DNA of 13,246 bases from Candidatus Sulfotelmatobacter sp. (GCA_030037575.1 JASHRB010000196.1:1-13246), one strand, 5' to 3'; positions 6,335 through 13,246 are shown, numbered from the stretch's first letter. Notes: generated by a model from the letters alone, not told the origin. Made by a program: numbers and translations.

Positions 6335-7774
6335 ATGGCGGAAGCCGAAGACTCGAAGCGGCCCAAGCGCGTGCTCGGGTTTCGCGATCTGCTTCTGTTC
6401 TATGTCGTCACCGGCATCAGCCTGCGCTGGATTGCCACTGCCGCAGCTGCCGGCCCCAGTTCGATCCTCATTTGGATTGGCGCCTGGTTTTGTTTTTATC
6501 TTCCGCTTGCGTTCTCGGTGGTGGAGCTTTCTTCGCGATATCCGAACGAAGGCGGACTGTATGTATGGAGCAAACGGGCCTTCGGAGATTTCTCCGGCTT
6601 TATGTCCGCGTGGACGTATTGGACCAGCAACCTCCCCTACTTTCCTGCAGTGCTTTATTTTGCGGCCAGCAACATTATTTTCATCCGCGAACATGCCTGG
6701 GCACATTTGTCGAATAACGCCACCTTCTACATCGTTTTTTCCTTGCTCACGCTGAGCCTGGCCACGTTGATGAATGTTGTGGGCCTTGACGTGGGCAGGT
6801 GGCTGAACAACGCCGGGGCGCTCGCCATGTGGATTCCGGTGTGCATCGTCATCGTCCTAGGACTGATTGCGTGGCGTCGCTACGGGTCGGCCACAGCGTT
6901 CACCGTGCATTCGATGACGCCCAGCACTCACTTCAACGACATTATTTTCTGGTCGGTGCTGACCTTCGCTTTTGGCGGATGCGAGACGGCATCGTTCATG
7001 GGAGAAGAAATCAAGAGTGCACGCCGGGCGATTCCCTCCGCTTTGCTGCTGGGCGGAGTGACGGTCGCTTTCTGCTACATCGCGGGAACGGCCGCCATCC
7101 TGCTGGCGATTCCCTCGAGCGAAGCCAACAGCCTGCAAGGCCTGGTGCAGGCGGTATCGAAAACTGCTTGGCGCGTCGGGTTTCCAGAAGTGCTGCCCGT
7201 CGCCGCCTTTCTGATTGCGCTGAGCAATATCGGCGCTTGCGGAGCTTATCTGGCCGCGGTGGCGCGCCTGCCCTTCGTCGCCGGCCTCGACCGGTTTTTA
7301 CCCCGTGCCTTTGGATCGCTGCATCGGCGCTGGAAAACCCCGTGGGTGGCGCTGTTGACCCAGTTTGTATTGGGAGCGATTTTCATTTTTCTCGGCCAGG
7401 CGGGAACCAGCGTCAAGGGCGCTTACGACGTGCTGGTGAGCATGGGAGTGATTTTTTATTTCATCCCCTACTTGTATCTGTTCGCGGCCATGATCAAACT
7501 GCAGCGCGAGCCGGCCGGCCCCGATGTGATTCGAATGCCCGGAGGAAAGCGAGTGGCCATCGTTGTCGCCTGTATTGGATTCATAACGACGGCGCTGACC
7601 ATCGCCTTGTCGCTGGTCCCGCCGCCGGACGAGGCAAACCGGCTGCTGGCCCTACTGAAGGTCGTCGGAGGAACCGCAATTCTGCTTCTCCTCGGCGCCT
7701 GGCTTTATGTGGCGGGGAAGCGTCGGGCGGCATCTTCGGCGCACAACCTAAGACACTCGATGGTTCCCCGTTAA
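6335..7774 (+). CDS. APC-superfamily amino acid permease
   Basis: This 479-residue protein has about twelve hydrophobic segments, the usual length for the amino acid-polyamine-organocation family. Diagnostic sequence: TGISLRWIATAAAAGPSS in helix 1 with its unwound small-residue stretch, YPNEGGLYVWSKRAFG (about 69-84) between helices 2 and 3, and FAFGGCETASFMGEEIKSAR in helix 6 and the following loop, where GEE-x-K is the family's conserved site. It would take up or exchange amino acids across the inner membrane; the substrate cannot be read, though it resembles glutamate/GABA-type antiporters loosely. I chose ATG 6335 because GGAG lies 5 nt upstream and the family starts here. An in-frame TTG at 6251 would add 28 hydrophilic residues without a ribosome binding site. 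It follows epsI by 185 nt and shows no functional tie to the exosortase locus. Confidence 0.9.
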   Translation: MAEAEDSKRPKRVLGFRDLLLFYVVTGISLRWIATAAAAGPSSILIWIGAWFCFYLPLAFSVVELSSRYPNEGGLYVWSKRAFGDFSGFMSAWTYWTSNLPYFPAVLYFAASNIIFIREHAWAHLSNNATFYIVFSLLTLSLATLMNVVGLDVGRWLNNAGALAMWIPVCIVIVLGLIAWRRYGSATAFTVHSMTPSTHFNDIIFWSVLTFAFGGCETASFMGEEIKSARRAIPSALLLGGVTVAFCYIAGTAAILLAIPSSEANSLQGLVQAVSKTAWRVGFPEVLPVAAFLIALSNIGACGAYLAAVARLPFVAGLDRFLPRAFGSLHRRWKTPWVALLTQFVLGAIFIFLGQAGTSVKGAYDVLVSMGVIFYFIPYLYLFAAMIKLQREPAGPDVIRMPGGKRVAIVVACIGFITTALTIALSLVPPPDEANRLLALLKVVGGTAILLLLGAWLYVAGKRRAASSAHNLRHSMVPR

Positions 7775-7836
7775 GGCGTTCGCACTCTGACCGGATTCCG
7801 ATGCTCCGCCGCTCTCCGCCGTCCTTAAGCTTTCTC

Positions 7837-7860
7837 GAGCCCCCATCGCGAAGGGGTTTT
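7837..7860 (+). terminator. Weak intrinsic terminator candidate after the permease
   Basis: A CCCC run (7840-7844) can pair with GGGG (7853-7856) around a loop containing the palindrome TCGCGA, and TTTT follows at once. The stem is short, so confidence is low. It lies 60-80 nt after the permease stop. Confidence 0.3.
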
Positions 7861-7874
7861 CCTTGCCTTCCCCC

Positions 7875-7880
7875 TATAAT
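7875..7880 (+). promoter_or_regulatory. Orphan TATAAT (-10-like) before the oxidoreductase remnant
   Basis: A perfect TATAAT in the context CCCCCTATAATCGT sits 8 nt before an ATG (7889) that opens only a 21-codon frame. No good -35 lies at 16-18 nt. The sequence resembles the -10 regions of the downstream bamA and skp promoters. It may be what is left of a promoter whose gene was deleted. Confidence 0.3.
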
Positions 7881-7904
7881 CGTAGGAAATGAAAACGCTC
7901 GTCC

Positions 7905-8545
7905 ATGCCGGCTCTCCAATCAGGCAATTCCTGGTTGCTGGGGATTACGCGTGAGCGATTAGAGCAGGAACGCCAGAGCAGACTGGGGTTTCCGGTTTCC
8001 GGCGCCGGAACCGGGGCGACGAAGCCTTTTCTTCCCTTCGCCCATGGCAACTTCCGCACTCCGTCGGGCAAGGCCGAGCTTTACAGCGAAGCGATGAAAG
8101 CCCTGGGGCTCGATCCTGTTGCGGAATTCAAGCCCGCCCGCGGGTCGCGCTCGACAACCCAGGGACAAGCGAAATTCCCCCTCGAGCTTCCGGCGCGCAA
8201 GGCTGACCACTTTCTGAATTCCAGTTTTTCCAATCTGCCATCGCTGCAAGCGATGGAGGAAACCGGCTTCCTCGAAATGCACGCGGCCGATGCGGAGGCG
8301 CGCGCGGCGTGGCGGACGGAGACTCGGTCAAAGTGTACAACGAGCGCGGAGAGATTTTTCTGCGGGCTCGCATCGAGGGAACCGCTCCGCCGGGTGTGGT
8401 CTCGGCAAGGTTGAACTGGGCCAAGCTCAGTTCCGGATCGAGGAACATTAACGTGCTCGCATCAGAAAAACTTTTCGACATGGGCAACTCCGCGACGTTT
8501 TACTCCGTCTTGGTGGAGGTGGAGTCAGCCAGTCGCCGTCACTAA
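7905..8545 (+). pseudogene. C-terminal remnant of a molybdopterin oxidoreductase (truncated and frameshifted)
   Basis: Two consecutive frames together read as the C-terminal ~210 residues of a COG0243-type molybdopterin enzyme. Frame one (7905 to about 8306) has SGNSWLLGITRERLEQE, LPFAHGNFRTPSGKAELYSE, LGLDPVAEF and HFLNSSFSNLPSLQ. Frame two (8309-8545) continues VADGDSVKVYNERGEI, RLNWAKLSSGSRNIN and MGNSATFYSVLVEVE, the molybdopterin dinucleotide-binding domain end. The frames differ by two bases, switching in a GCGCGCGCG run (8298-8306); one extra GC unit explains it. The remaining ~500 residues (4Fe-4S and catalytic domains) are missing, and a stop codon at 7890-7892 closes the frame just upstream. 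Family enzymes reduce or oxidise small substrates with a molybdenum cofactor. Without the catalytic part this cannot be active. A sequencing error could cause the frameshift but not the truncation. Confidence 0.85.
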
Positions 8546-8558
8546 AGCCGCGCGGCTT
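8545..8558. repeat. Perfect 14-bp palindrome overlapping the bamA -35 region
   Basis: AAGCCGCGCGGCTT equals its own reverse complement. It starts in the stop codon of the oxidoreductase remnant, and its last two bases are the first two of the TTGGAC -35 hexamer of the bamA promoter candidate. It could be an operator or a chance GC-rich palindrome. Confidence 0.5.
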
Positions 8559-8586
8559 GGACGCTTCCCGCTTCTCTACGTATAAT
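8557..8586 (+). promoter_or_regulatory. Sigma-70-type promoter of bamA
   Basis: TTGGAC (8557-8562), 18-nt spacer, TATAAT (8581-8586). The -10 is perfect and the -35 matches 4 of 6. Predicted start is near 8593, about 60 nt before GTG 8655 and about 137 nt before ATG 8730. Confidence 0.6.
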
Positions 8587-8654
8587 GATCGTTTTCTCAC
8601 ATCCCAGAGGCTGAGGTCGTAACGATTCACTTTTGTGCTCATGCAGAGATAGCT

Positions 8655-11573
8655 GTGTCCCAGCGCGGCCGCCGGCCTTCCGTTGCTGCTTACCCTCCGT
8701 TCTCTTGCCGGACAAGTCTGGCCCGCTGCATGCAGCCCTTCCTGTGGATTGTGGGCATCGCGCTGCTGATCTTCCCGGCGGCGATTAGCTACGGGCAAAG
8801 CGACGTGATCTCGGAGATCGATGTTACCGGCAACCGCCGCATCCCTTCGGAAACCGTGAAAGCGCGCATCTTCACGCACCCCGGCGATGTCTACGATCCG
8901 GCTGCCCTGGAACGCGACTTCAACGCGCTATGGAACACCGGCTATTTCCAGGACGTGGTTTTCAGCCGTGAGCAAACCACCAAGGGATGGCGGCTGATCA
9001 TCCATGTCACTGAGAAACCCACCATTCGCGAGATCAACTACGTCGGTCTCAGTTCGGTTTCCACCAGCGACGTGCTCGACCGTTTCAAGGAAGCCAAAGT
9101 GGGACTGGCGGTCGAAAATCAATACGACCCCACGAAAGTAAAGAAAGCGGAAGTTGCCATCAAGGGCTTGCTGGCCGAACACGGCCGGCAATTTTCCACC
9201 ATCCGCACCGAAGTTCGGCAGATTCCCCCGGCCTCGGTGGGCATCACGTTTGTGGTGAAAGAAGGCCCCAAAGTCAAAGTGGGCAAGATCAAGTTCGAGG
9301 ACAACAATCACGTGAAGACACGAATTTTGCGCTATGCCATGAAGAACCTGCGGCCCATCGGCATTCCGCATTCTATCTTCCTCGAAAACATTTTCGCGCG
9401 AACTTACGACGCCACCAAACTCGACGAAGATACCGAGCGAGTTCGCAACGAATACCAGAACCGCGGATATTTCAAAGTCATTGTGAGCCAGCCGAAGACC
9501 GAGATTCATGACACCGGCCACCAGGGCGGCCACATTCCCCTGCTGCAGGCCGGACCGGGCAAAGCGGTTGATATTACCATGCCCATCGAGGAGGGCGACC
9601 GTTACACCCTTGGCGGCATCACCTTCAAGAACAATCACGCCGTCACCAACGTGAAAGCGTTGCGCAACCTTTTCCCCATCAAAGACGGCGATATATTCAG
9701 CAAAGACAAAATCGCCAAAGGACTCGAAAACCTGCGCAAGGCTTACGGCGAGCTCGGCTACATCAACTTTACTTCCATCCCGGACACGCGGTTCGACGAT
9801 GAAAAGAAGCAGATTTTTCTCGAGATCGACGTTGACGAAGGCAAGCAGTTTTATGTTCGCCGCATCGAGTTTGAAGGCAACACGACCACGCGCGATAAAG
9901 TGATCCGCCGCGAAATTGCCCTCGAAGAAGGCAGCATCTACAACTCGCGCTTGTGGGAACTCAGTTTGCTGCGCCTCAACCAGTTGGGATACTTCGATCA
10001 GTTGAAGCCCGACGACCCCAATACGACCGTGCGCACGCTCGACGAAAAGGACGGCCTTGTCGATTTGACCTTGAAGGTCAAGGAGAAAGGGAAGAACAGC
10101 ATCGGGTTAAACGGAGGCGTGAGCGGCCTCGAGGGCGCGTTCATCGGCATCAACTACGCCACCAACAATTTCCTCGGCCTGGGCGAAACCCTGTCCGTTC
10201 AAGCCAACATCGGAAACCTCGCCCGCAGCCTTCGCTTCGGTTTTACCCAGCCCTACATGTTCGATCGCCCGCTGCAATTTGGCTTTAACGTCTACTACAC
10301 GAAAATCCGATACGATCAGGCGCGCCAGCTCGGCATTTTCAGCGGGCAAACCCTGAACCTTCCCAATACCGTGCTGCAGAATCTGCAGAACTACACCCAA
10401 TCCAGCGCGGGCTTCACAACATCGTTAAGCTATCCCTTGCGCCGCTCGTTCAAGCGCGTCGGCATCAGCTACTCGTTCGACCGCTCGTCCCTGCTCGCCC
10501 TGAGCACGGCATCCAAGAATCTGTTCGAATACCTCGCTTTCCGCGGCATTTCTGGTCCCAGCGCGCTGCAGGGAATCCTTACCAGCAAAATCTTCCCCAA
10601 TTTCTCGTTCAACACCATCAGCAATCCCATCTCGCCCAAAAGCGGCGTGCAATTCACCGTGGGCGCGGAGTTGGCGGGCTTGGGAGGCACGATCAGGTCA
10701 ATCCGCCCGGTCGTGCAGTACAAGCGCTTTTTCCCGGTGCAGAAGGGCCGCAACGCTCTCGGCTTGAATTTCCAGAGTTCGTTCATCAGCGGCTGGGGAG
10801 GTTACGTGGCCCCCCCGTTCGAGCGCTCCTATATGGGCGGCGAAAACGATTTGCGCGGCTTCGATATCCGCTCGGTCTCGCCGGTCGCATTCCTGCCCAG
10901 CGTGGGTTCGATCAACCTTACCAATCGCGACGGAACACCGGTTCCTCTCGATCCGCAGAACCCGCGCGCCGGACCGGTCAAGATTCCAATACCGATCGAC
11001 CAGATCGTGTTCCCTGGGGGCGATTTCAGCGTGGTCACCAACTTCGAATACCGGATCACCCTGGTCGGGCCGGTGGCGCTCGCTCCGTTTGTGGATACGG
11101 GTATCGACTCGATCGTGCGGCCCTCGGAGTTGGAGATCGCCTATGCCCAATATGAGAGCGTAGTCGGTACCGCTTTTGGCTGCCCACAGTTGATACAGAC
11201 TGCGACCGCCAATACTTGCACTCTGGGAAGCCAGCTCAATCCGCGGCCTTCCGACGATCTGCGCATCCTCAACGAGACCAACTGGAGGCCGAGAATGTCA
11301 ACCGGCTTGGAACTGCAGGTTTTTCTGCCGGTGATCAATGCGCCCTTCCGCATTTATTGGGCATACAACCCGCTGCGCCTGGATGAGCCGGCCGTCCCGC
11401 CCATTCCGATCACGCCTTCGATGTTCCCGCAAAGCTGCAACCCCGTATCCGGTTGCCAGCTGACCGCAGCCGGGGCATATACCTATAACCTTGCGCGCAA
11501 CGCCTACGCTCCTACATTCCTCCTGCGCGAGCCGAGGAAGACCTTCCGCTTTACGGTCGCCACCACGTTCTAA
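8655..11573 (+). CDS. bamA: Outer-membrane protein assembly factor BamA
   Basis: 972 residues from GTG 8655, or 947 from ATG 8730. BamA is the Omp85 protein that folds and inserts beta-barrel proteins into the outer membrane. A signal peptide (core FLWIVGIALLIFPAAIS, about 29-45, ending near SYGQ) precedes five POTRA domains at roughly 51-119, 122-203, 206-315, 327-404 and 408-487; the third carries an insertion (about 278-305). Characteristic POTRA text: VTGNRRIPSETV, YDPAALERDFNALWNTGYF, VGKIKF, VRRIEFEGNTTTRDKVIRRE. The barrel (about 490-972) includes the Omp85 loop-6 motif as LRGF (733-736) and ends FRFTVATTF, a terminal-Phe beta-signal. Cys pairs C843/C855 and C928/C934 lie in late extracellular loops. 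Neither start has a strong ribosome binding site; the ATG gives a normal-length signal peptide but no basic n-region, the GTG supplies arginines. It has its own promoter and is followed by skp, as is common for this pair. Confidence 0.95.
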   Translation: MSQRGRRPSVAAYPPFSCRTSLARCMQPFLWIVGIALLIFPAAISYGQSDVISEIDVTGNRRIPSETVKARIFTHPGDVYDPAALERDFNALWNTGYFQDVVFSREQTTKGWRLIIHVTEKPTIREINYVGLSSVSTSDVLDRFKEAKVGLAVENQYDPTKVKKAEVAIKGLLAEHGRQFSTIRTEVRQIPPASVGITFVVKEGPKVKVGKIKFEDNNHVKTRILRYAMKNLRPIGIPHSIFLENIFARTYDATKLDEDTERVRNEYQNRGYFKVIVSQPKTEIHDTGHQGGHIPLLQAGPGKAVDITMPIEEGDRYTLGGITFKNNHAVTNVKALRNLFPIKDGDIFSKDKIAKGLENLRKAYGELGYINFTSIPDTRFDDEKKQIFLEIDVDEGKQFYVRRIEFEGNTTTRDKVIRREIALEEGSIYNSRLWELSLLRLNQLGYFDQLKPDDPNTTVRTLDEKDGLVDLTLKVKEKGKNSIGLNGGVSGLEGAFIGINYATNNFLGLGETLSVQANIGNLARSLRFGFTQPYMFDRPLQFGFNVYYTKIRYDQARQLGIFSGQTLNLPNTVLQNLQNYTQSSAGFTTSLSYPLRRSFKRVGISYSFDRSSLLALSTASKNLFEYLAFRGISGPSALQGILTSKIFPNFSFNTISNPISPKSGVQFTVGAELAGLGGTIRSIRPVVQYKRFFPVQKGRNALGLNFQSSFISGWGGYVAPPFERSYMGGENDLRGFDIRSVSPVAFLPSVGSINLTNRDGTPVPLDPQNPRAGPVKIPIPIDQIVFPGGDFSVVTNFEYRITLVGPVALAPFVDTGIDSIVRPSELEIAYAQYESVVGTAFGCPQLIQTATANTCTLGSQLNPRPSDDLRILNETNWRPRMSTGLELQVFLPVINAPFRIYWAYNPLRLDEPAVPPIPITPSMFPQSCNPVSGCQLTAAGAYTYNLARNAYAPTFLLREPRKTFRFTVATTF

Positions 11574-11629
11574 GGCGCAGACGGTTGATTCGGCGGGCGA
11601 GCCGTCACGGCGATTCTGCCGGGCGCAGT

Positions 11630-11658
11630 TTGACGGCACCGGTCGCCCTCTCTATAAT
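11630..11658 (+). promoter_or_regulatory. Sigma-70-type promoter of skp/ompH
   Basis: TTGACG (11630-11635), 17-nt spacer, TATAAT (11653-11658): 5 of 6 at -35, a perfect -10 and ideal spacing. Predicted start is near 11665. It is the best promoter in the window and lets skp be transcribed independently of bamA. Confidence 0.7.
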
Positions 11659-11871
11659 CGTTACGATCCACGCCACTGTAGAAAGAACCGAGGGTGGAGG
11701 GTGCGTCTGCAACCCCGGCGTGTGACGCTGGCATTCCATCACGTCTGGTTTCCGACAAGCGTCTCAGGGCGATCGTTCGAAAAATAAGCGCGAAGAATTG
11801 CTTCAGCGCGCCAGCGTTGCCTGAAGAAGGATGATCGTAGTTCTTCCCGGAACAATATCGACGGAAAGCGT

Positions 11872-11897
11872 ATTGACCGGACAAATTGACTGGAACC
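11872..11897 (+). repeat. 13-nt tandem direct repeat in the skp leader
   Basis: ATTGACCGGACAA is followed without a gap by ATTGACTGGAACC. The first ten bases differ only once. It could be a regulator binding site or a chance duplication. Confidence 0.4.
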
Positions 11898-11940
11898 GGA
11901 TTGGCTAAAAATCAGGGTTCCAAGGAGTTGAATTGATCCA

Positions 11941-12642
11941 ATGACAAGCAAGTTTCTGCGTTCTCTTCTGGCCGTTCTCGTGATTTCCATGATTTCCGCA
12001 GGGGCGCAAACCGCCGCGGCTGTGCCTAACGATCCGGCCACTTCCGCCGCCGCGGCTGCGGCCGCTCCGGCGCCGAATGCGGTTGCGACCGGCCCAGGAA
12101 CAAAAATTGGAACCATCAACATAGAGCAGGCAGTGCTGGGCTCGAACGAGGGCCAGCGCGAGTTCGAAGCGCTGCAGAAGAAGCTGGATCCGAAACAAGC
12201 CGAACTCAAAGCCCAAAACGACGAACTCGAGGCGCTGCAGAAGCAGCTGCAGACGCAAGGCGACAAGCTGAATGACGAAGCCCGAGCGAACCTGGTGCAG
12301 CAGATCGAGACCAAAAAGAAAGCCTTCGACCGCGCCGTGCAGGATGCGCAGGAAGACGCGCAGAATCAGCAAAAAGAAATCTTTCAGCGCATTCTGCAGA
12401 AAATGGCGCCGGTGATCGTGAAGCATGCGCAGCAGAACGGTTACGCTATGATCGTCGACACCACCAACCAGTGGCCCCAAAGCCCCATCCTGTGGTACGA
12501 CGGGAACAAGTCTGACATCACCAAGGCTGTGGTTGAAATCTACAATGCGCAGTCAGGAGTTCCCCCGCCTGCGGCTCAGGGGACGGGACCGAAGCCGGCG
12601 GCCGCAAAGCCGGCGGCGCCCAAGCCCGCGCCGCAGAACTGA
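11941..12642 (+). CDS. skp: Skp/OmpH-family periplasmic chaperone
   Basis: This 233-residue protein has an N-terminal signal peptide (about 1-22 or 1-27; core LLAVLVISMISAGA), a low-complexity Ala-rich stretch (28-50), then the OmpH domain starting KIGTINIEQAVLGSNEGQREF (55-75). A highly charged Gln- and Lys-rich coiled coil covers about 70-145, forming the tentacle arms of the Skp trimer. The domain closes with APVIVKHAQQNGYAMIVDTT (156-175) and DITKAVVEIYNA. An extra Pro/Ala/Lys tail (207-233) follows. Skp holds unfolded outer-membrane proteins in the periplasm and hands them to the BAM complex, which fits its place after bamA. The ATG at 11941 is the only sensible start; its AAGGAG lies 13 nt upstream, which may lower translation or imply folding between them. 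It has its own promoter and ends before a strong terminator. Confidence 0.92.
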   Translation: MTSKFLRSLLAVLVISMISAGAQTAAAVPNDPATSAAAAAAAPAPNAVATGPGTKIGTINIEQAVLGSNEGQREFEALQKKLDPKQAELKAQNDELEALQKQLQTQGDKLNDEARANLVQQIETKKKAFDRAVQDAQEDAQNQQKEIFQRILQKMAPVIVKHAQQNGYAMIVDTTNQWPQSPILWYDGNKSDITKAVVEIYNAQSGVPPPAAQGTGPKPAAAKPAAPKPAPQN

Positions 12643-12694
12643 TCACGCCTGATGGTTTGCTGAAGACACCCAATGTGTCGTGAAAGTTTCCCGG

Positions 12695-12720
12695 AAGGCT
12701 GCGTTCCCGCGGCCTTTTTT
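12695..12720 (+). terminator. Intrinsic terminator after skp
   Basis: AAGGCTGCG (12695-12703), loop TTCC, CGCGGCCTT (12708-12716): a 9-bp stem with one G-T wobble, merging into a run of six T (12715-12720). It lies about 50 nt after the skp stop and is the clearest terminator in the window. Confidence 0.85.
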
Positions 12721-13120
12721 CGATGCGGCAGTCGTGCTGCAAGTGCGGCGCGTGGGTCCCGATCACTTAAGGATTTCCCTCACAGGAGGACCCCACGCTT
12801 GAGCCCACGATTACCGCATCGTGGAACCCTGGTTTGCCATGCAGGCGATCGCCGTAGCTGCATTGCTGGTCGTGCCGTGGCTGCCGCCGGCAGCCATACC
12901 CTTGCTTCGCCATCTGTCACCGATCCGTTGATCCGTTTGGCCCAAGTGCAGGATAGCGTCCCCGCCCCCCTTTCCGGACATCCCGTGCGCCGGCGGCGAG
13001 TGCAGCGGTGCGGCGATGGCGCTGTCGGCCTTACCTGCTGAATAACGGGCCGGTCGAAGTGGAGACCGCAGATCACGGTCAATTTTTGGTTGGGGAACTG
13101 ACGCATGGCCGCCACGGAGA

Positions 13121-13171
13121 CGCAGACGCGGCGAGAAAGGCGCACATGAAAAGTTTCTCCGCGTCTCTGCG
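13121..13171. repeat. Imperfect inverted repeat, GAGACGCGGAGAAA-like
   Basis: CGCAGACGCGGCGAGAAA (13121-13138) faces TTTCTCCGCGTCTCTGCG (13154-13171), whose reverse complement is CGCAGAGACGCGGAGAAA. The arms match with two small shifts around a 15-nt loop. Sequences of the type cacggagacgcggagaaa are common intergenic repeats in several bacterial genomes. Only one copy is present in this window, so membership in a repeat family is an inference. Confidence 0.5.
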
Positions 13172-13239
13172 ATTCCCTGATGAAAGCATCCATTGAGGGA
13201 GTAGTCCGAGCGTAACGTAGGCGCACGCGTCGCTCTCGC

Positions 13240-13245
13240 TATAAT
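13240..13245 (+). promoter_or_regulatory. TATAAT at the right edge, possible promoter for a gene beyond the window
   Basis: A perfect TATAAT in the context CTCGCTATAATC ends one base before the edge. No good -35 is seen at 16-18 nt upstream. It shares the CTATAATC context with 7875 and 11653, two of the other TATAAT sites in the window. Confidence 0.3.
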
Positions 13246-13246
13246 C

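Larger units (their letters stand above)
11574..11940 (+). other. bamA-skp intergenic region with long skp leader
   Basis: No believable gene. After bamA comes a weak dyad GACGG/CCGTC without a U-run, then the promoter at 11630-11658. The predicted transcript leader is about 275 nt. It contains a hairpin (CTTCAG 11801-11806 / CTGAAG 11821-11826 with an inner CGC/GCG pair). It also contains a 13-nt tandem repeat: ATTGACCGGACAA (11872-11884) directly followed by ATTGACTGGAACC (11885-11897). AAGGAG (11922-11927) lies 13 nt before the skp ATG, longer than the usual spacing. Confidence 0.5.
12721..13246. other. Stretch without a convincing gene at the right edge
   Basis: Open frames exist on both strands, but none looks like a protein family or has normal composition. 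A perfect AGGAGG (12784-12789) stands 9 nt before a TTG (12799) opening an 80-codon frame rich in Arg and Pro. In another frame, near 12822-12930, a signal-peptide-like run (MQAIAVAALLVVPWLPPAA) soon hits a stop. This may be a decayed small secreted protein gene. An imperfect inverted repeat (13121-13171) and an edge TATAAT (13240-13245) are listed separately. Confidence 0.4.

Noticed and set aside
6799..7962. 387-codon open frame on the plus strand
   Set aside because: It is the permease gene read in another frame; the product is Arg-rich and lacks motifs, while the permease frame shows clear APC signatures.
8309..8545. Independent 78-residue gene starting at GTG 8309
   Set aside because: Its sequence is the end of the molybdopterin dinucleotide-binding domain, continuing the frame before it after a 2-base shift.
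12780..13226. 148-codon minus-strand open frame at the right edge
   Set aside because: Arg- and Pro-rich without recognisable motifs; it crosses the inverted repeat and has no ribosome binding site I would trust.
1..13246. CRISPR array, tRNA, rRNA, insertion sequence or phage genes
   Set aside because: No regularly spaced repeats, no cloverleaf-like sequence, no transposase or integrase motifs were seen on either strand.

Overview
The window is GC-rich chromosomal DNA from a diderm (Gram-negative-type) bacterium. It carries a BamA-type outer-membrane assembly factor, a Skp/OmpH chaperone, an outer-membrane polysaccharide exporter and an exosortase. From the way the genes read and from this combination, I infer an acidobacterium (Terriglobia-like). 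That is an inference from protein style and was not searched. No rRNA, tRNA, CRISPR array, insertion sequence or phage gene was seen.

Left part (1-4249, minus strand): four co-directional genes with short gaps of 18, 53 and 47 nt, read from right to left. They are an AAA+/Fis-type regulator, a Wza-like polysaccharide export protein, a large secreted protein that is probably an outer-membrane beta-barrel, and a Wzz/GumC-type chain-length determinant that runs off the left edge. Divergent from these, across a 344-362 nt intergenic region rich in dyads, lie an exosortase and an EpsI-family protein (4612-6149, plus strand) overlapping by 4 nt. Together they form a classic exosortase/exopolysaccharide locus: the sugar-export genes make the matrix polymer, while the exosortase would process and anchor C-terminally tagged (PEP-CTERM-like) proteins. 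No tagged substrate protein lies in this window. The regulator is odd: it has an NtrC-type AAA+ fold and a Fis-type HTH but lacks the whole GAFTGA loop used to contact sigma-54, and it has lost the sensor II arginine. A good sigma-54-like -24/-12 element nevertheless sits directly upstream of it.

Middle (6150-8545): an intact APC-family amino acid permease. It is followed by a decayed C-terminal fragment of a molybdopterin oxidoreductase, which has lost its 5' part and is frameshifted within a GC-dinucleotide run.

Right part (8557-12720): the outer-membrane biogenesis pair bamA and skp/ompH, each with a good sigma-70-type promoter (TTGGAC-18-TATAAT and TTGACG-17-TATAAT). The skp leader is nearly 280 nt long, and a clear intrinsic terminator follows skp. 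The last ~525 bases hold no convincing gene. They contain a perfect Shine-Dalgarno with no believable ORF, an imperfect inverted repeat, and a TATAAT at the very edge.

Most of the window is ordinary. The best candidates for something new are the GAFTGA-less regulator with its own sigma-54-like promoter in the divergent exosortase control region, and the structured skp leader.
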